A model generated the notes under the pieces. The model was not told the origin of the DNA, did not search any database, and saw only the letters and a list, made by a program, of their open reading frames with translations. Below are positions 32,632-40,446 of a DNA stretch of 64,000 bases, one piece after another. A program made the translations under genes and the position numbers. The DNA lies in assembly GCA_028688515.1 (NCBI GenBank), contig JAQTXZ010000001.1, positions 907,073 through 971,072 of the forward strand, written 5' to 3'. Numbering within the stretch: the stretch's first letter is position 1; every line of letters starts with the position of its first letter. This DNA is from Patescibacteria group bacterium. Its GTDB lineage: Bacteria > Patescibacteriota > Patescibacteriia > 2-12-FULL-60-25.

Positions 32632-32661
32632 CTTACAACTTTTGTCATTTCGACACCCTCT

Positions 32662-32758
32662 GTCATCCTCGCGAATGCGGGGATCCAATAAAATAAATTA
32701 GTACAAATTCTATCATACTGGATCCCCGGGTCTACGTCTGACTTCGCCCAAGGATGAC
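32662..32758. repeat. 97-bp dispersed element, copy 2
   Basis: Exactly the length of copy 1 (10769-10865), with the same tips (GTCATCCTCGCG … AGGATGAC) and GGATCC words. The AT-rich centre differs by scattered substitutions. Confidence 0.85.
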
Positions 32759-32786
32759 AAAGAGGACTTGAGAGACAACGTATAAT

Positions 32787-33770
32787 ATGCAAATTTTCAT
32801 CACACGCAAAATCCACGAAGCCGGAATAAACCTGCTCAAAAAAGCGGGACATAAAATTACCGCCTACCCCAAAGATCAGATTATTGACCGCAAATCTTTG
32901 CTCGCCGGAGTCAAAGGCAAAGACGCAGTACTTTCGCTTTTGACGGACAAAATCGACGAAGAAGTCTTCATGGCCGCCGGATCTCAACTCAAAGTCATAG
33001 CCAACTACGCGGTAGGTTTTGACAATGTGGACTTGGACGCTGCCAAACATCACAACGTCATCGTCACCAATACGCCGAGCGACAAAGTTAATGAGTCTGT
33101 CGCGGAACATACCTTTGCACTCATGCTCGCACTCGCAAGACGCATTCCTGAGGCGGATCATTTCGCCAAGCGCGGAGAATACAAAGGCTGGTCGCCGAGT
33201 TTGTTGAATGGAGTTGATGTGTACGGCAAGACGCTCGGTTTAATCGGCGCGGGACGCATCGGCTCGATGGTCGCCAAACGAGGCGTCAAAGGCTTTGGCA
33301 TGAAATTGATTTACTGCGACATGAAACCGAACGTCCAACTCGAAAAAGAGTTGGGCGCAAAAAAAGTCAGCCAGGAAAATCTTTTGAAAAATTCCGACTT
33401 CGTTTCGCTGCACTGTCCCCTTTTGCCATCAACACGCCACTTAATATCCACAAAGCAATTTGACTTGATGAAAAAAACCGCCTTCATCATCAATACTGCG
33501 CGCGGACCTGTCATTGACGAAAAAGCAATGCTCAAGGCGCTGAAAGCAAAAAAAATCGCCGGCGCTGGCATTGACGTATTTGAATGCGAACCGGCTATTG
33601 ACTGCGATTTGACGGATAATCTAGAAATGAAATCTTTTGAAAATGTAATTTTGACACCGCACATCGCAAGCGCCACCGAGGAGGCCAGACGCGACATGGC
33701 GGAAATCGCCGCAAAAAATATTATCGCGGTTTTGAAAGGTAAAAAAGCGCTGACGCCGGCGCAATTATAA
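32787..33770 (+). CDS. D-2-hydroxyacid dehydrogenase (glyoxylate/hydroxypyruvate reductase type)
   Basis: A 327-residue NAD(P)-dependent dehydrogenase. The dinucleotide fold is GKTLGLIGAGRIGSMVAKR. The catalytic Arg is in NYAVGFDNVDLDAA/NTARGPVIDE, the Glu in AGAGIDVFECEPA and the His in VILTPHIASAT. The wording around the site resembles glyoxylate/D-glycerate reductases more than D-lactate or phosphoglycerate dehydrogenases, and no ACT domain follows. Cytoplasmic. TATAAT abuts the ATG directly, which is too close for a normal -10, and no Shine-Dalgarno sequence is present. Confidence 0.92.
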   Translation: MQIFITRKIHEAGINLLKKAGHKITAYPKDQIIDRKSLLAGVKGKDAVLSLLTDKIDEEVFMAAGSQLKVIANYAVGFDNVDLDAAKHHNVIVTNTPSDKVNESVAEHTFALMLALARRIPEADHFAKRGEYKGWSPSLLNGVDVYGKTLGLIGAGRIGSMVAKRGVKGFGMKLIYCDMKPNVQLEKELGAKKVSQENLLKNSDFVSLHCPLLPSTRHLISTKQFDLMKKTAFIINTARGPVIDEKAMLKALKAKKIAGAGIDVFECEPAIDCDLTDNLEMKSFENVILTPHIASATEEARRDMAEIAAKNIIAVLKGKKALTPAQL

Positions 33771-33894
33771 AGCAGAATGAGGAATTCGCGAACTTTTATT
33801 AACACTCGAAACCCGATTCGCCAATCCCACTGCACTCACGTAACATAAAACAAGCGACGGTTAGATTGGTGGATGTTCCATGCTCCATGACTGT

Positions 33895-34704
33895 ATGCCC
33901 GAACTTCCCGAAGTTGAAACAATAAAAAGACAGCTGAACTCCAAGTTGGCAGGACTGACGATAAAGTCGGTCGTCATTTTAAAGTCGGGGCGCGAAAAAC
34001 CGGAAGGGAATAAATTCATCAAGGTGCTGACCGGCAAAAAAATCAAATCCATCGATCGTCGGGCAAAACTTATCGTCTGGAAGTTTGTTGACGGGAGTGC
34101 GCTTGTAACACACTTAAAGATGACCGGACGGCTGATTGTCGTCGATGAAAATTATAAACCTCAAAAACATGACCGCATTATTTTTGAGATAGGTCCGCAG
34201 CATCTCGTCTGGTCAGACATTCGTCAGTTCGGTCATATGAACTATTTGACGTCGAATGAGTTAAACGCTACTTATGACAAGCTTGGTCCGGAACCGCTGG
34301 AAATAAAACCGCAACAAATTGCGGAACTGTTTAAAAAACCGAAAACGCGCAAAGTAAAAGTTGCCCTGTTGGATCAATCGACTTTAGCCGGTGTTGGCAA
34401 TATCTACGCGGACGAAGCTTTGTTTCGCGCGCAGATTAAACCAATGCGACGTCTTGGGCAAATTACTGCCAAAGAACGCCTTGCGCTTGCAAAAGCCATT
34501 CAAGAAATTTTAAAACAAGCCATTAAACTTAAAGGTACCAGTTCGCAGGATTATGTGGACGCAAACGGCGAGCAAGGCAAATTCGAAAAGATGTTGAACG
34601 TCTACGGACGCAAAAATCTTCCCTGCAAAATTTGCGGCACTCCGATTGTGAGGACGGTTGTTGCACAAAGAGGAACGCACTATTGTTCTAAGTGCCAAAA
34701 ATAG
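33895..34704 (+). CDS. mutM: Formamidopyrimidine-DNA glycosylase (Fpg/MutM)
   Basis: A 269-residue bifunctional glycosylase/AP lyase for oxidised purines. The start MPELPEVETIKRQL supplies the catalytic Pro1 and Glu2 after Met removal, which fixes the start at 33895 rather than five codons upstream. The lysine of the beta-turn is in KKIKSIDRRAKLIVW. Helix-two-turn-helix residues are in LAGVGNIYADEALFRAQI. The zinc finger is CKICGTPI…GTHYCSKCQ. With PolX and endonuclease Q it makes a small base-damage repair set in this window. Confidence 0.96.
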   Translation: MPELPEVETIKRQLNSKLAGLTIKSVVILKSGREKPEGNKFIKVLTGKKIKSIDRRAKLIVWKFVDGSALVTHLKMTGRLIVVDENYKPQKHDRIIFEIGPQHLVWSDIRQFGHMNYLTSNELNATYDKLGPEPLEIKPQQIAELFKKPKTRKVKVALLDQSTLAGVGNIYADEALFRAQIKPMRRLGQITAKERLALAKAIQEILKQAIKLKGTSSQDYVDANGEQGKFEKMLNVYGRKNLPCKICGTPIVRTVVAQRGTHYCSKCQK

Positions 34705-34762
34705 GATAAACATTCAATTTTCAATTTCAACATGCAATTGTTGAATATAAATTTTGAACAAT

Positions 34763-34786
34763 AAAAAATGCGGCTTTGAGAGCCGC
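34763..34786 (-). terminator. Terminator of the 36956-34786 operon
   Basis: On the minus strand GCGGCT-CTCAA-AGCCGC is followed by ATTTTTTAT. It begins at the stop codon. Confidence 0.8.
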
Positions 34787-36480
34787 TAGGGAGCCTTGGA
34801 CTGCAAGGCGTTGGCAAAGAACTGCGAAGCGGCGTCGTTGCCGGCCCATCCGAATCCGATGATGTAACGCTTCTCCATCAACCCGAAAGCGCGATGCCAA
34901 TTCCAATCCTCTTGCCATGAAAGAGGGGCAAAACGAACTCCGAAGCTGGCCGACATGCCGCTGAAGGTCGGAATGGACATGCCCAGACCGCCGGTGGGAC
35001 GAAGTCTCATACGGCCGTCGACATCGCCCAGCATTATAGAAAAGTCCGCAAAGCCGGAAAAACTTGGCGTAGACAGACTAATCTGCCCGCCGCCTTCCGC
35101 CGGTACGAACACTTCCTGATGCCGATTGTACTGCATGCCGCCATAAGCAAGCCAGGAAAGGTACCAGTCGAGCGAACCCTCGTAAGTGTACCAAAATCGA
35201 GTCAGCTCGGACGAGGCGCCGATAACTGCCGCCGCGGCACTTTTTACCTGTGAACTCAGGCACTCGCGAAACGCTTCGCGTGCCGCCAAGTTCTGTTGCT
35301 TCGCCTTGGTGAATTCGCAAGCCGCTTTGGTATTCTCATCCTTGCATTCCGCAGCGATTGCATCTTTTAGCGCTTGCACTTTCCCTTGCAAACAACTCGC
35401 CAATTTGACGTTGAATGTCGGGTCGTAGTCATTGATATGCTGAAAGGATAGAGCTACGGCACCGTCAGTGGACGCATCCTTGTCCATCATCCCAGGGCTT
35501 TTTGTAGCTCCAAGAGAGATATTCAGGCGTTCCAGCAAAGGGCCTATAAGCGGGGCGAGTCTTAAAACGCCAAGATCCGCGGTACCATTCGCCTCCGACT
35601 GATACAGTCTGAACGGCGAGAACGAAACGCCTGCCGTGCCGAATGTGCCGTTTTGCGTGACCATAAACGGCACTTGGACCGCAGTCAGCCTCGTATCGCT
35701 TGGTCGAAGCAACCCAACATCGGTACCAAACACGGAGTCTGTCGCTACCTGCGGTTGGATGGGTTCCGGCGCTTGCGGGCTAGTCGGTTTTTCTGAGCGG
35801 TCGTTTTGGCCAAGTTGCACGTCAAAGTTGTAGACAAACGTGCTGTTGTTGGTCGTCGGTCCGGCCGGTCCGATTTCTGCCGATTTATAATCCGTGGGCA
35901 TGACGATAACAGTGTTACTGCAACCGTTAGCCGGGTTATTCGGATTGCACGGAACAATAATCGTCGCAGGTACAGATGGAGCGCAGAGCCTGTGGCCTTC
36001 GTAGAAAAGTTTTGCGTAAATCGGCAAAAGATACCGAGGGTCGTAGCATCCGTGAAGCACCGGCGTATCACTGCCGACTTTGAGCCTGGGATCTATGTTC
36101 GAGCACTCGTGTGCGACATTGGTCAGCTTCTTCGTGTCGACGGTCTTGATGAACGCCCTGACTTGCGTCTCGGCGACACCCGGATTCGCAGCGCAGATCA
36201 AGTTCAACTGTTCAAGCAGACTCCCCGCGTAAACGCGAAAATTGCTGCAGCATGTGTCGCGCCGACCGGCATCGGTCTGCGCATGAGCAACGGAACCGGA
36301 CGAAAATCCGGCAAAGCCCGCACAAAACAGACACGCAAACTTGATCACGTTCGGCTTCTTCAAGATCCACCTGCCTTTCAGATGTAAAGAACACAGCGAT
36401 TTATTAGCATAATCAAAGCAAATAAGCAAGAGCAGAGCTATAAAAAAATAGTGCCAACCGATATCATTCGATTGACGCAT
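34786..36480 (-). CDS. Unrecognised secreted or membrane-anchored protein
   Basis: A 564-residue protein of no known family. At ATG 36480 there is a strong GGGGAGG six bases upstream. A second in-frame start, TTG at about residue 41, follows GGCAGGTGG and begins a textbook signal peptide (KKPNVIKFACLFCAGFAGFS…AHA-Q). Either the protein has two N-terminal hydrophobic segments or translation restarts. The body has four Cys pairs in the first third, an ALKDAIAAECKDENTKAAC helical region, and a C-terminal third of alternating beta-strand pattern with many aromatic residues (FGVRFAPLSWQEDWNWH). It is the second gene of an operon with 36495-36956. Confidence 0.7.
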   Translation of the reverse strand: MRQSNDIGWHYFFIALLLLICFDYANKSLCSLHLKGRWILKKPNVIKFACLFCAGFAGFSSGSVAHAQTDAGRRDTCCSNFRVYAGSLLEQLNLICAANPGVAETQVRAFIKTVDTKKLTNVAHECSNIDPRLKVGSDTPVLHGCYDPRYLLPIYAKLFYEGHRLCAPSVPATIIVPCNPNNPANGCSNTVIVMPTDYKSAEIGPAGPTTNNSTFVYNFDVQLGQNDRSEKPTSPQAPEPIQPQVATDSVFGTDVGLLRPSDTRLTAVQVPFMVTQNGTFGTAGVSFSPFRLYQSEANGTADLGVLRLAPLIGPLLERLNISLGATKSPGMMDKDASTDGAVALSFQHINDYDPTFNVKLASCLQGKVQALKDAIAAECKDENTKAACEFTKAKQQNLAAREAFRECLSSQVKSAAAAVIGASSELTRFWYTYEGSLDWYLSWLAYGGMQYNRHQEVFVPAEGGGQISLSTPSFSGFADFSIMLGDVDGRMRLRPTGGLGMSIPTFSGMSASFGVRFAPLSWQEDWNWHRAFGLMEKRYIIGFGWAGNDAASQFFANALQSKAP

Positions 36481-36494
36481 AGAAGACCTCCCCG

Positions 36495-36956
36495 CTATAT
36501 GCTCTTGCTCGTTTTCAAAGCCTTCAACTCGTTAAGCGTGACCTCGAGGAAGCGCCTTTCTGACGTTTGAGCATGGGGTGTGTTGGACAGATACTCTGTC
36601 AGTGCTACAAGCGCGCCACGACAGAAGCCACGATAATTGTCACTGTCACAAAAGCTCGAAATGTAAACTGCATCGCCATGACGACACAGATCTCCATTTT
36701 TGCAAATCCGGAAACCAGAGACAGCACTGACCTTAATGGTCAGCAACAACTTAATAAAGAGCAGTAGCAGCTCTCGCTTCTCCTTCTGCAAGGTAAGCGA
36801 GACGGCTTCGTATTTTTCAACGAGCATCTGCAGCTTTGCGAACTTGGATTCGACGCCCGTCATCTCATCATGCATCGCCTCGAGAGCCTTGAGATTCTCG
36901 TCCGCCTCGGCGAGCAGCCGGTCGGTGTCGTCAATCAAATCAAGAGCCTTCTTCAT
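36495..36956 (-). CDS. Unrecognised coiled-coil protein with possible membrane segment
   Basis: A 153-residue protein starting at ATG 36956 after GGAGG (the frame begins 12 codons earlier). Residues about 5-65 are a heptad coiled coil (LLAEADENLKALEAMHDE, LVEKYEAVSLTLQKEKRE). It continues into a hydrophobic stretch (LLLLFIKLLLTIKVSAVSGF) and a Cys-rich part (CKNGDLCRHG…FCDSDNYRGFC). The stop lies 14 bases before the start of the next gene. Function unknown. Confidence 0.7.
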   Translation of the reverse strand: MKKALDLIDDTDRLLAEADENLKALEAMHDEMTGVESKFAKLQMLVEKYEAVSLTLQKEKRELLLLFIKLLLTIKVSAVSGFRICKNGDLCRHGDAVYISSFCDSDNYRGFCRGALVALTEYLSNTPHAQTSERRFLEVTLNELKALKTSKSI

Positions 36957-37003
36957 TTTCACGCCTCCGTGTTGTCGCACGTTTTGGAACAAAAAGCCTA
37001 TTT

Positions 37004-37032
37004 TTATTACACTAAATCCTTGAAACTGTCAA
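37004..37032 (-). promoter_or_regulatory. Promoter of the 36956-34786 operon
   Basis: On the minus strand TTGACA (37027-37032), 17 bases, TAATAA (37004-37009). Confidence 0.7.
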
Positions 37033-37051
37033 TGTATTAACGGTTGAGGTA

Positions 37052-37080
37052 TTGACAAAAATGGCTAACTCTGCTTAGAT
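37052..37080 (+). promoter_or_regulatory. Promoter of the metallophosphoesterase gene
   Basis: TTGACA (37052-37057), 17 bases, TTAGAT (37075-37080), preceded by CTGC. It diverges from the promoter at 37004-37032 with about 20 bases between the -35 boxes. Confidence 0.65.
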
Positions 37081-37124
37081 TTCCATTACCAATTCGGACC
37101 TTGACCGCCTGAAAGGAGGCAAAA

Positions 37125-37955
37125 ATGCTCTACGTTACCAGCGATCTGCATTATCGCTTGGATGCGCAGGGCGATAAGGCAACGGAAAATCTGGCGCAAT
37201 TCGTAAACAACCGCTCCACTCGCTCGGACACTTTGTGCATTGCGGGCGACATCGGGTCGAGCGACGAAAGCATCGCCGACTGTCTCGCGCTTTTTGCCGG
37301 CTTCAAAGGCTTTAAGTGCGCAATCGCCGGCAACCACGACATTTGGACTGAAGAGGGCGACTCTCTGGAGCACTGGAAGCGACTTCCCGATATCTTCCTC
37401 AAGCGCGATTTCTGGCCGCTTGAGGCAGCACCCAGAGTCCTTGGGAATCTAGGTTTGGCCGGCACAATCGGCTGGTACGATTATTCGTTCCGCGATGAAA
37501 GTCTCGGCGTGCCGATAGAGGCGTATCGAGCAAAACAGTGCGACCGTTTCCCGGGCATCTGGAACGATGCACTCTACGTGCGATGGTCTCATTCAGACGA
37601 GTCGTTCACGGCTCTTACGCTGGACAAGCTGCATCGGCAGGTCGTTTCATTGGAAAACTCCGGTGCGAGCGAGATCATTGTGTTAATGCATCACTTGCCC
37701 ACCAAAAAGCTGCTCCTTCCATCGTGGTTGGTTCCCAAAGCATGGCGCTTTAACAACGCCTTTCTGGGAAGCGACTGCTACGCAACCATGCTTGCGCAGC
37801 ATCCGCGCGTCAGATGCGTGGTGAGCGGACATAGCCACTTACGACGAACAGCCGAAGTCGACGGGCGACTCTACGCCGGCATTGGCGGCGACTATCTATA
37901 CAAGGACCTTTTGACATGGGACGGCAAGCGGATCAAGCGCAGCCGATTCTCATGA
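37125..37955 (+). CDS. Calcineurin-like metallophosphoesterase
   Basis: A 276-residue phosphoesterase with the full metal-site set: SDLHY, IAGDIGSSDES, AIAGNHDIW, VLMHHLPTKK and VVSGHSHLRR. It starts at ATG 37125 after AAGGAGG. There is no signal peptide, so it should act in the cytoplasm. The substrate could be a nucleotide, a phosphoprotein or nucleic acid. The spacing is that of stand-alone phosphoesterases rather than of DNA-repair Mre11 types. It has its own promoter and terminator. Confidence 0.9.
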   Translation: MLYVTSDLHYRLDAQGDKATENLAQFVNNRSTRSDTLCIAGDIGSSDESIADCLALFAGFKGFKCAIAGNHDIWTEEGDSLEHWKRLPDIFLKRDFWPLEAAPRVLGNLGLAGTIGWYDYSFRDESLGVPIEAYRAKQCDRFPGIWNDALYVRWSHSDESFTALTLDKLHRQVVSLENSGASEIIVLMHHLPTKKLLLPSWLVPKAWRFNNAFLGSDCYATMLAQHPRVRCVVSGHSHLRRTAEVDGRLYAGIGGDYLYKDLLTWDGKRIKRSRFS

Positions 37956-37965
37956 CTTCAGCACT

Positions 37966-37989
37966 GCGACCTTAACGGTTGCTTTTTTT
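37966..37989 (+). terminator. Terminator of the metallophosphoesterase gene
   Basis: GCGACC-TTAAC-GGTTGC followed by seven T. Confidence 0.8.
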
Positions 37990-38028
37990 ATTTTAGAAGT
38001 TGGATTATATGCTACAATAAATTTATAT

Positions 38029-38301
38029 ATGAAACATGAGTTTGTAGAAAGGGCTGCTTTAGAAGCCGCAATCGACCATCTGAAAAATCATCAAACAACC
38101 ATCTCCAAACTTAAAGAGTTTGCAATGGCCGTCTTGGCGCTGTCAGACAAGCACGGCGCACAAATACCAAACGAAGCAATACTTACTTTAGCCGAATCTT
38201 ATCCGGATTTTACCGGCCAATTACTGCAAAATATAAAATCTGAAGCCAAAGAAAGAGAAGCTGCAATGTCAGAAGAAATCAGAAAAAAAATCTCAAGCTA
38301 G
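38029..38301 (+). CDS. Unrecognised small helical protein
   Basis: A 90-residue protein, almost entirely helical (ALEAAIDHLKNHQTTISKLK, IKSEAKEREAAMSEEIRKK), without signal or membrane segment. TACAAT with TGC before it ends ten bases upstream of the ATG. The stop is nine bases before the Fic-like gene, so they probably form one unit. It could be a small partner, as some Fic proteins have an inhibitory helix protein. It lacks a visible [S/T]xxxE[G/N] inhibitory motif, so this is only a suggestion. Confidence 0.65.
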   Translation: MKHEFVERAALEAAIDHLKNHQTTISKLKEFAMAVLALSDKHGAQIPNEAILTLAESYPDFTGQLLQNIKSEAKEREAAMSEEIRKKISS

Positions 38302-38310
38302 TCAAATTCT

Positions 38311-39687
38311 ATGACGCAAGAAATAAATTTGGGGGGCGAAAGACGAGCGGAAAATATTCGCCCGGTTAACCCGTTCGAATACAAACCCGTCGAAAAACGC
38401 GAATCGCCGGCTGCGCGCAACGCTTTGGCGGAGACACTGCAAGACGAGTCCCTCTCGCCACGCACCGCCTTGGATTTGTTGATTCACTTTGAAGATGAGA
38501 TCAACGTCGAACGGATATCGTCATTGCCGGAATTATCAGAAGTTTACGGTTTTGATTTGAATGAAATACCCGAAGACAGATTACTTCAACTCGCACTGAC
38601 TTACAGCGAAGCAAATAGGACAGATGATCAAAAAGCCGCACAAGAACTAAAATCCGTATTTGATCGAAAACTGCATGAGCAGTTGGTCGAGTCGGCTTTG
38701 GACAAAATTGATATTCTATCCAAACAGCTGGGACAGAACTTGAACGATCCGGAAACAATTAAATCTTCGTTACGGAATATTTTGGACAGAATGGGCAGTC
38801 TGTCGAAACAAATTCCCATCAGTGAACCCAATAATGTCGATCTCTGGAAAAAAATGTATGACAGTTTTAAGGGTCTTGTAGATATAAAATTAACAGATGC
38901 TCGAACCAGTCGCATATTCAGTGAAATCTTTCAAGAATATAGTAATTTCATTGACGATGAGTTTGCCATGCAGGCTTTTCATCAATTTCTCGCTGAAGAT
39001 AAAGGCTATGACGTTGAAGACGCCATGCAATTGACATATGGAAGAACGAGAGTGGAAATTGAAGAAATCAAAGTTCAAAATCGCATTCAATCAGTTAAAG
39101 AAATTAAAAAACTTTCAGCACAAGACTATCTAACCGTCGACGATATAATTCACCTGCACAGAACTAATAATAAAGGCATTACACCGCAAGCTTTTTCTCG
39201 TCTACGCGTTAATGAGATGGAGCATTTCGGCCTAAGAGTAGGTACCATGCCGGATGATCTGGCAGAAGAAATGAATCTATGGGAGCAGAGGGTCAATTTG
39301 GTGATACAACAATCGCAAGACGAGGCCTGGACAGATATTCGCTACCAAATAGCTGTAGCACAGCTGCACAACCAATTATTGGACATTCACCCCTTTCTTG
39401 ACAGAAACGGAAGTACCAGCTTGCTGTTTATGGAGCTGATGATGGCACGCAGAAATTACGATCCGCAAAAGGAACGCGAGAGAGACTTCTACAAAACAGT
39501 CAGAAAAGCCCTAAGCAACAATCCGGTTGCCATTGGACTTGTTGCTTACGAGATGGGCCTGATTAGTTACGTACCAGGTTATTATAAAGGAGAAACAACT
39601 AAAGGTAGGCACGCGGAATATAGAAAGGCTGTCGTCGATCTTTTCAAGTCAAGAATTAAAAAGAAGTATAAAAATCCCCCGGAATAA
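38311..39687 (+). CDS. Fic-domain-like protein with altered catalytic motif
   Basis: A 458-residue protein. The C-terminal part follows the Fic fold: LTVDDIIHLHRTNN leads in, and the core motif reads DIHPFLDRNGSTSLLFMEL near residue 359. Active Fic enzymes have HPFxx(D/E)GNGRxxR. Here the catalytic His and Asn are kept, but the first Gly is Arg and the Arg that holds ATP phosphates is Ser. AMP transfer may be lost or changed. The first 270 residues are helical and unassigned. No signal peptide. A terminator begins inside the last codons. Confidence 0.72.
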   Translation: MTQEINLGGERRAENIRPVNPFEYKPVEKRESPAARNALAETLQDESLSPRTALDLLIHFEDEINVERISSLPELSEVYGFDLNEIPEDRLLQLALTYSEANRTDDQKAAQELKSVFDRKLHEQLVESALDKIDILSKQLGQNLNDPETIKSSLRNILDRMGSLSKQIPISEPNNVDLWKKMYDSFKGLVDIKLTDARTSRIFSEIFQEYSNFIDDEFAMQAFHQFLAEDKGYDVEDAMQLTYGRTRVEIEEIKVQNRIQSVKEIKKLSAQDYLTVDDIIHLHRTNNKGITPQAFSRLRVNEMEHFGLRVGTMPDDLAEEMNLWEQRVNLVIQQSQDEAWTDIRYQIAVAQLHNQLLDIHPFLDRNGSTSLLFMELMMARRNYDPQKERERDFYKTVRKALSNNPVAIGLVAYEMGLISYVPGYYKGETTKGRHAEYRKAVVDLFKSRIKKKYKNPPE

Positions 39688-39700
39688 ACCGAGGGATTTT
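39672..39700. terminator. Bidirectional terminator
   Basis: AAATCCCCCGG pairs with CCGAGGGATTT (one mismatch), flanked by A and T runs on both sides. It overlaps the end of the Fic-like gene and follows the tRNA fragment on the other strand. Confidence 0.7.
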
Positions 39701-39760
39701 TGGTGGACCGTGCCGGATTTGAACCGGCGACCTTCCCGATGTACATCGGGACGCTCTACG
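39701..39760 (-). pseudogene. tRNA-Ala-derived 3' fragment with palindrome in place of anticodon arm
   Basis: From the CCA end inward this matches the intact tRNA-Ala for 33 bases (acceptor 3' strand, whole T arm, variable loop). Then TCCCGATGTACATCGGGA replaces the anticodon arm, and CGCTCTAC of the D arm follows. The D stem and acceptor 5' strand are missing. The GIY-YIG gene's TAG stop is taken from this fragment. Confidence 0.75.
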
Positions 39761-40013
39761 TTCGAGTATAACCTTCATTAATCATCTTCTCAATAACAAC
39801 ACGACTCTTGTAGCTTTTAAGCCTTCTCTCAAGCGCTCTTGCTTCCGACAAACTGGACGTTTCCATCGTAAATACGCAAATCCAAGGTCTTCCGCCCTTA
39901 GTCGATGCCGTATTGCCGTAGTTATGGTCACATAATCTTCTTTCGATATCGATCGTCGATCCAATATAGTATTTGTCACGCGTTTTTGAATACAAGATGT
40001 AAACGCAGTTCAT
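39756..40013 (-). CDS. GIY-YIG endonuclease-domain protein
   Basis: An 85-residue stand-alone GIY-YIG domain (NCVYILYSKTRDKYYIGST … IERRLCDHN … ALERRLKSYKSR). The variant motif YIL…YYIGST, the Arg of helix 1 and the Glu of ARALERRLK are present, as in the small UvrC-like 'YhbQ' group. Most such genes are of unknown role, although related nucleases drive homing. It is sandwiched between two tRNA-Ala-derived fragments, and its last codons overlap one of them. The start lies close to a tRNA terminator, so it may be read from the tRNA promoter. Confidence 0.88.
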   Translation of the reverse strand: MNCVYILYSKTRDKYYIGSTIDIERRLCDHNYGNTASTKGGRPWICVFTMETSSLSEARALERRLKSYKSRVVIEKMINEGYTRT

Positions 40014-40037
40014 ACAACAAAAGAAATACCACCAACA

Positions 40038-40063
40038 AAAAATTCCCGCAAGGGGAAATTTTT
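40038..40063 (-). terminator. Terminator of tRNA-Ala
   Basis: On the minus strand AAATTTCCCC-TTGC-GGGAATTTTTT lies directly after the CCA end. Confidence 0.7.
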
Positions 40064-40064
40064 A

Positions 40065-40140
40065 TGGTGGACCGTGCCGGATTTGAACCGGCGACCTCCG
40101 CGTTGCAAACGCGGCGCTCTACCAACTAAGCTAACGGCCC
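40065..40140 (-). tRNA. tRNA-Ala (anticodon TGC)
   Basis: The cloverleaf has acceptor GGGCCGT/ACGGTCC, anticodon stem CCGCG/CGCGG with loop TTTGCAA (anticodon TGC), T arm GCCGG-TTCAAAT-CCGGC, discriminator A and an encoded CCA. The acceptor 5' strand lacks the usual G3·U70 alanine identity pair: position 3-70 is G-C here. Confidence 0.93.
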
Positions 40141-40149
40141 ATGATTTTT

Positions 40150-40202
40150 CGGCGACCTCCCCGATGAACATCGGGGCGCTCTACCAACTAAGCTAACGGC
40201 CC
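40150..40202 (-). pseudogene. tRNA-Ala-derived 5' fragment with palindrome in place of anticodon arm
   Basis: GGGCCGT, the whole D arm and GAGCG match tRNA-Ala exactly. The anticodon arm is replaced by CCCCGATGTTCATCGGGG, then AGGTCGCCG follows and the match stops. It is the complement of the 39701-39760 fragment: together they would make one full tRNA-shaped sequence. Confidence 0.75.
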
Positions 40203-40446
40203 GGAAAATTAATCAATAATGCAAAATGAATAACGCATAATCAGAGCTCCAGGAACGAGGCAATAATAGTCAAAAAGACGTTAAACGTCAAGGGAAACGA
40301 CGAATTGGCAGGCGACGGAAACAGGAGTTGGACGGTTGCCGGATTATCGAATCTACATCTGTCATCTGTTGTCCGCCATCTGCTGTCCATCCAGCAAGAC
40401 TTATCCTCTCGACTAGTTTCTGCAGGCTAACTATACTCCCAACGTT
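40203..40446. other. Gap before the 40447 gene: simple words and a -10 box
   Basis: It holds CATCTGTCATCTGTTGTCC-type words at about 40360-40395 and TATACT at 40432-40437, nine bases before ATG 40447. No gene is visible. Confidence 0.5.

Noticed and set aside
39701..39760. Functional tRNA at the 3' fragment
   Set aside because: It lacks the acceptor 5' strand and D stem, and the anticodon arm is a perfect palindrome without a 7-base loop.
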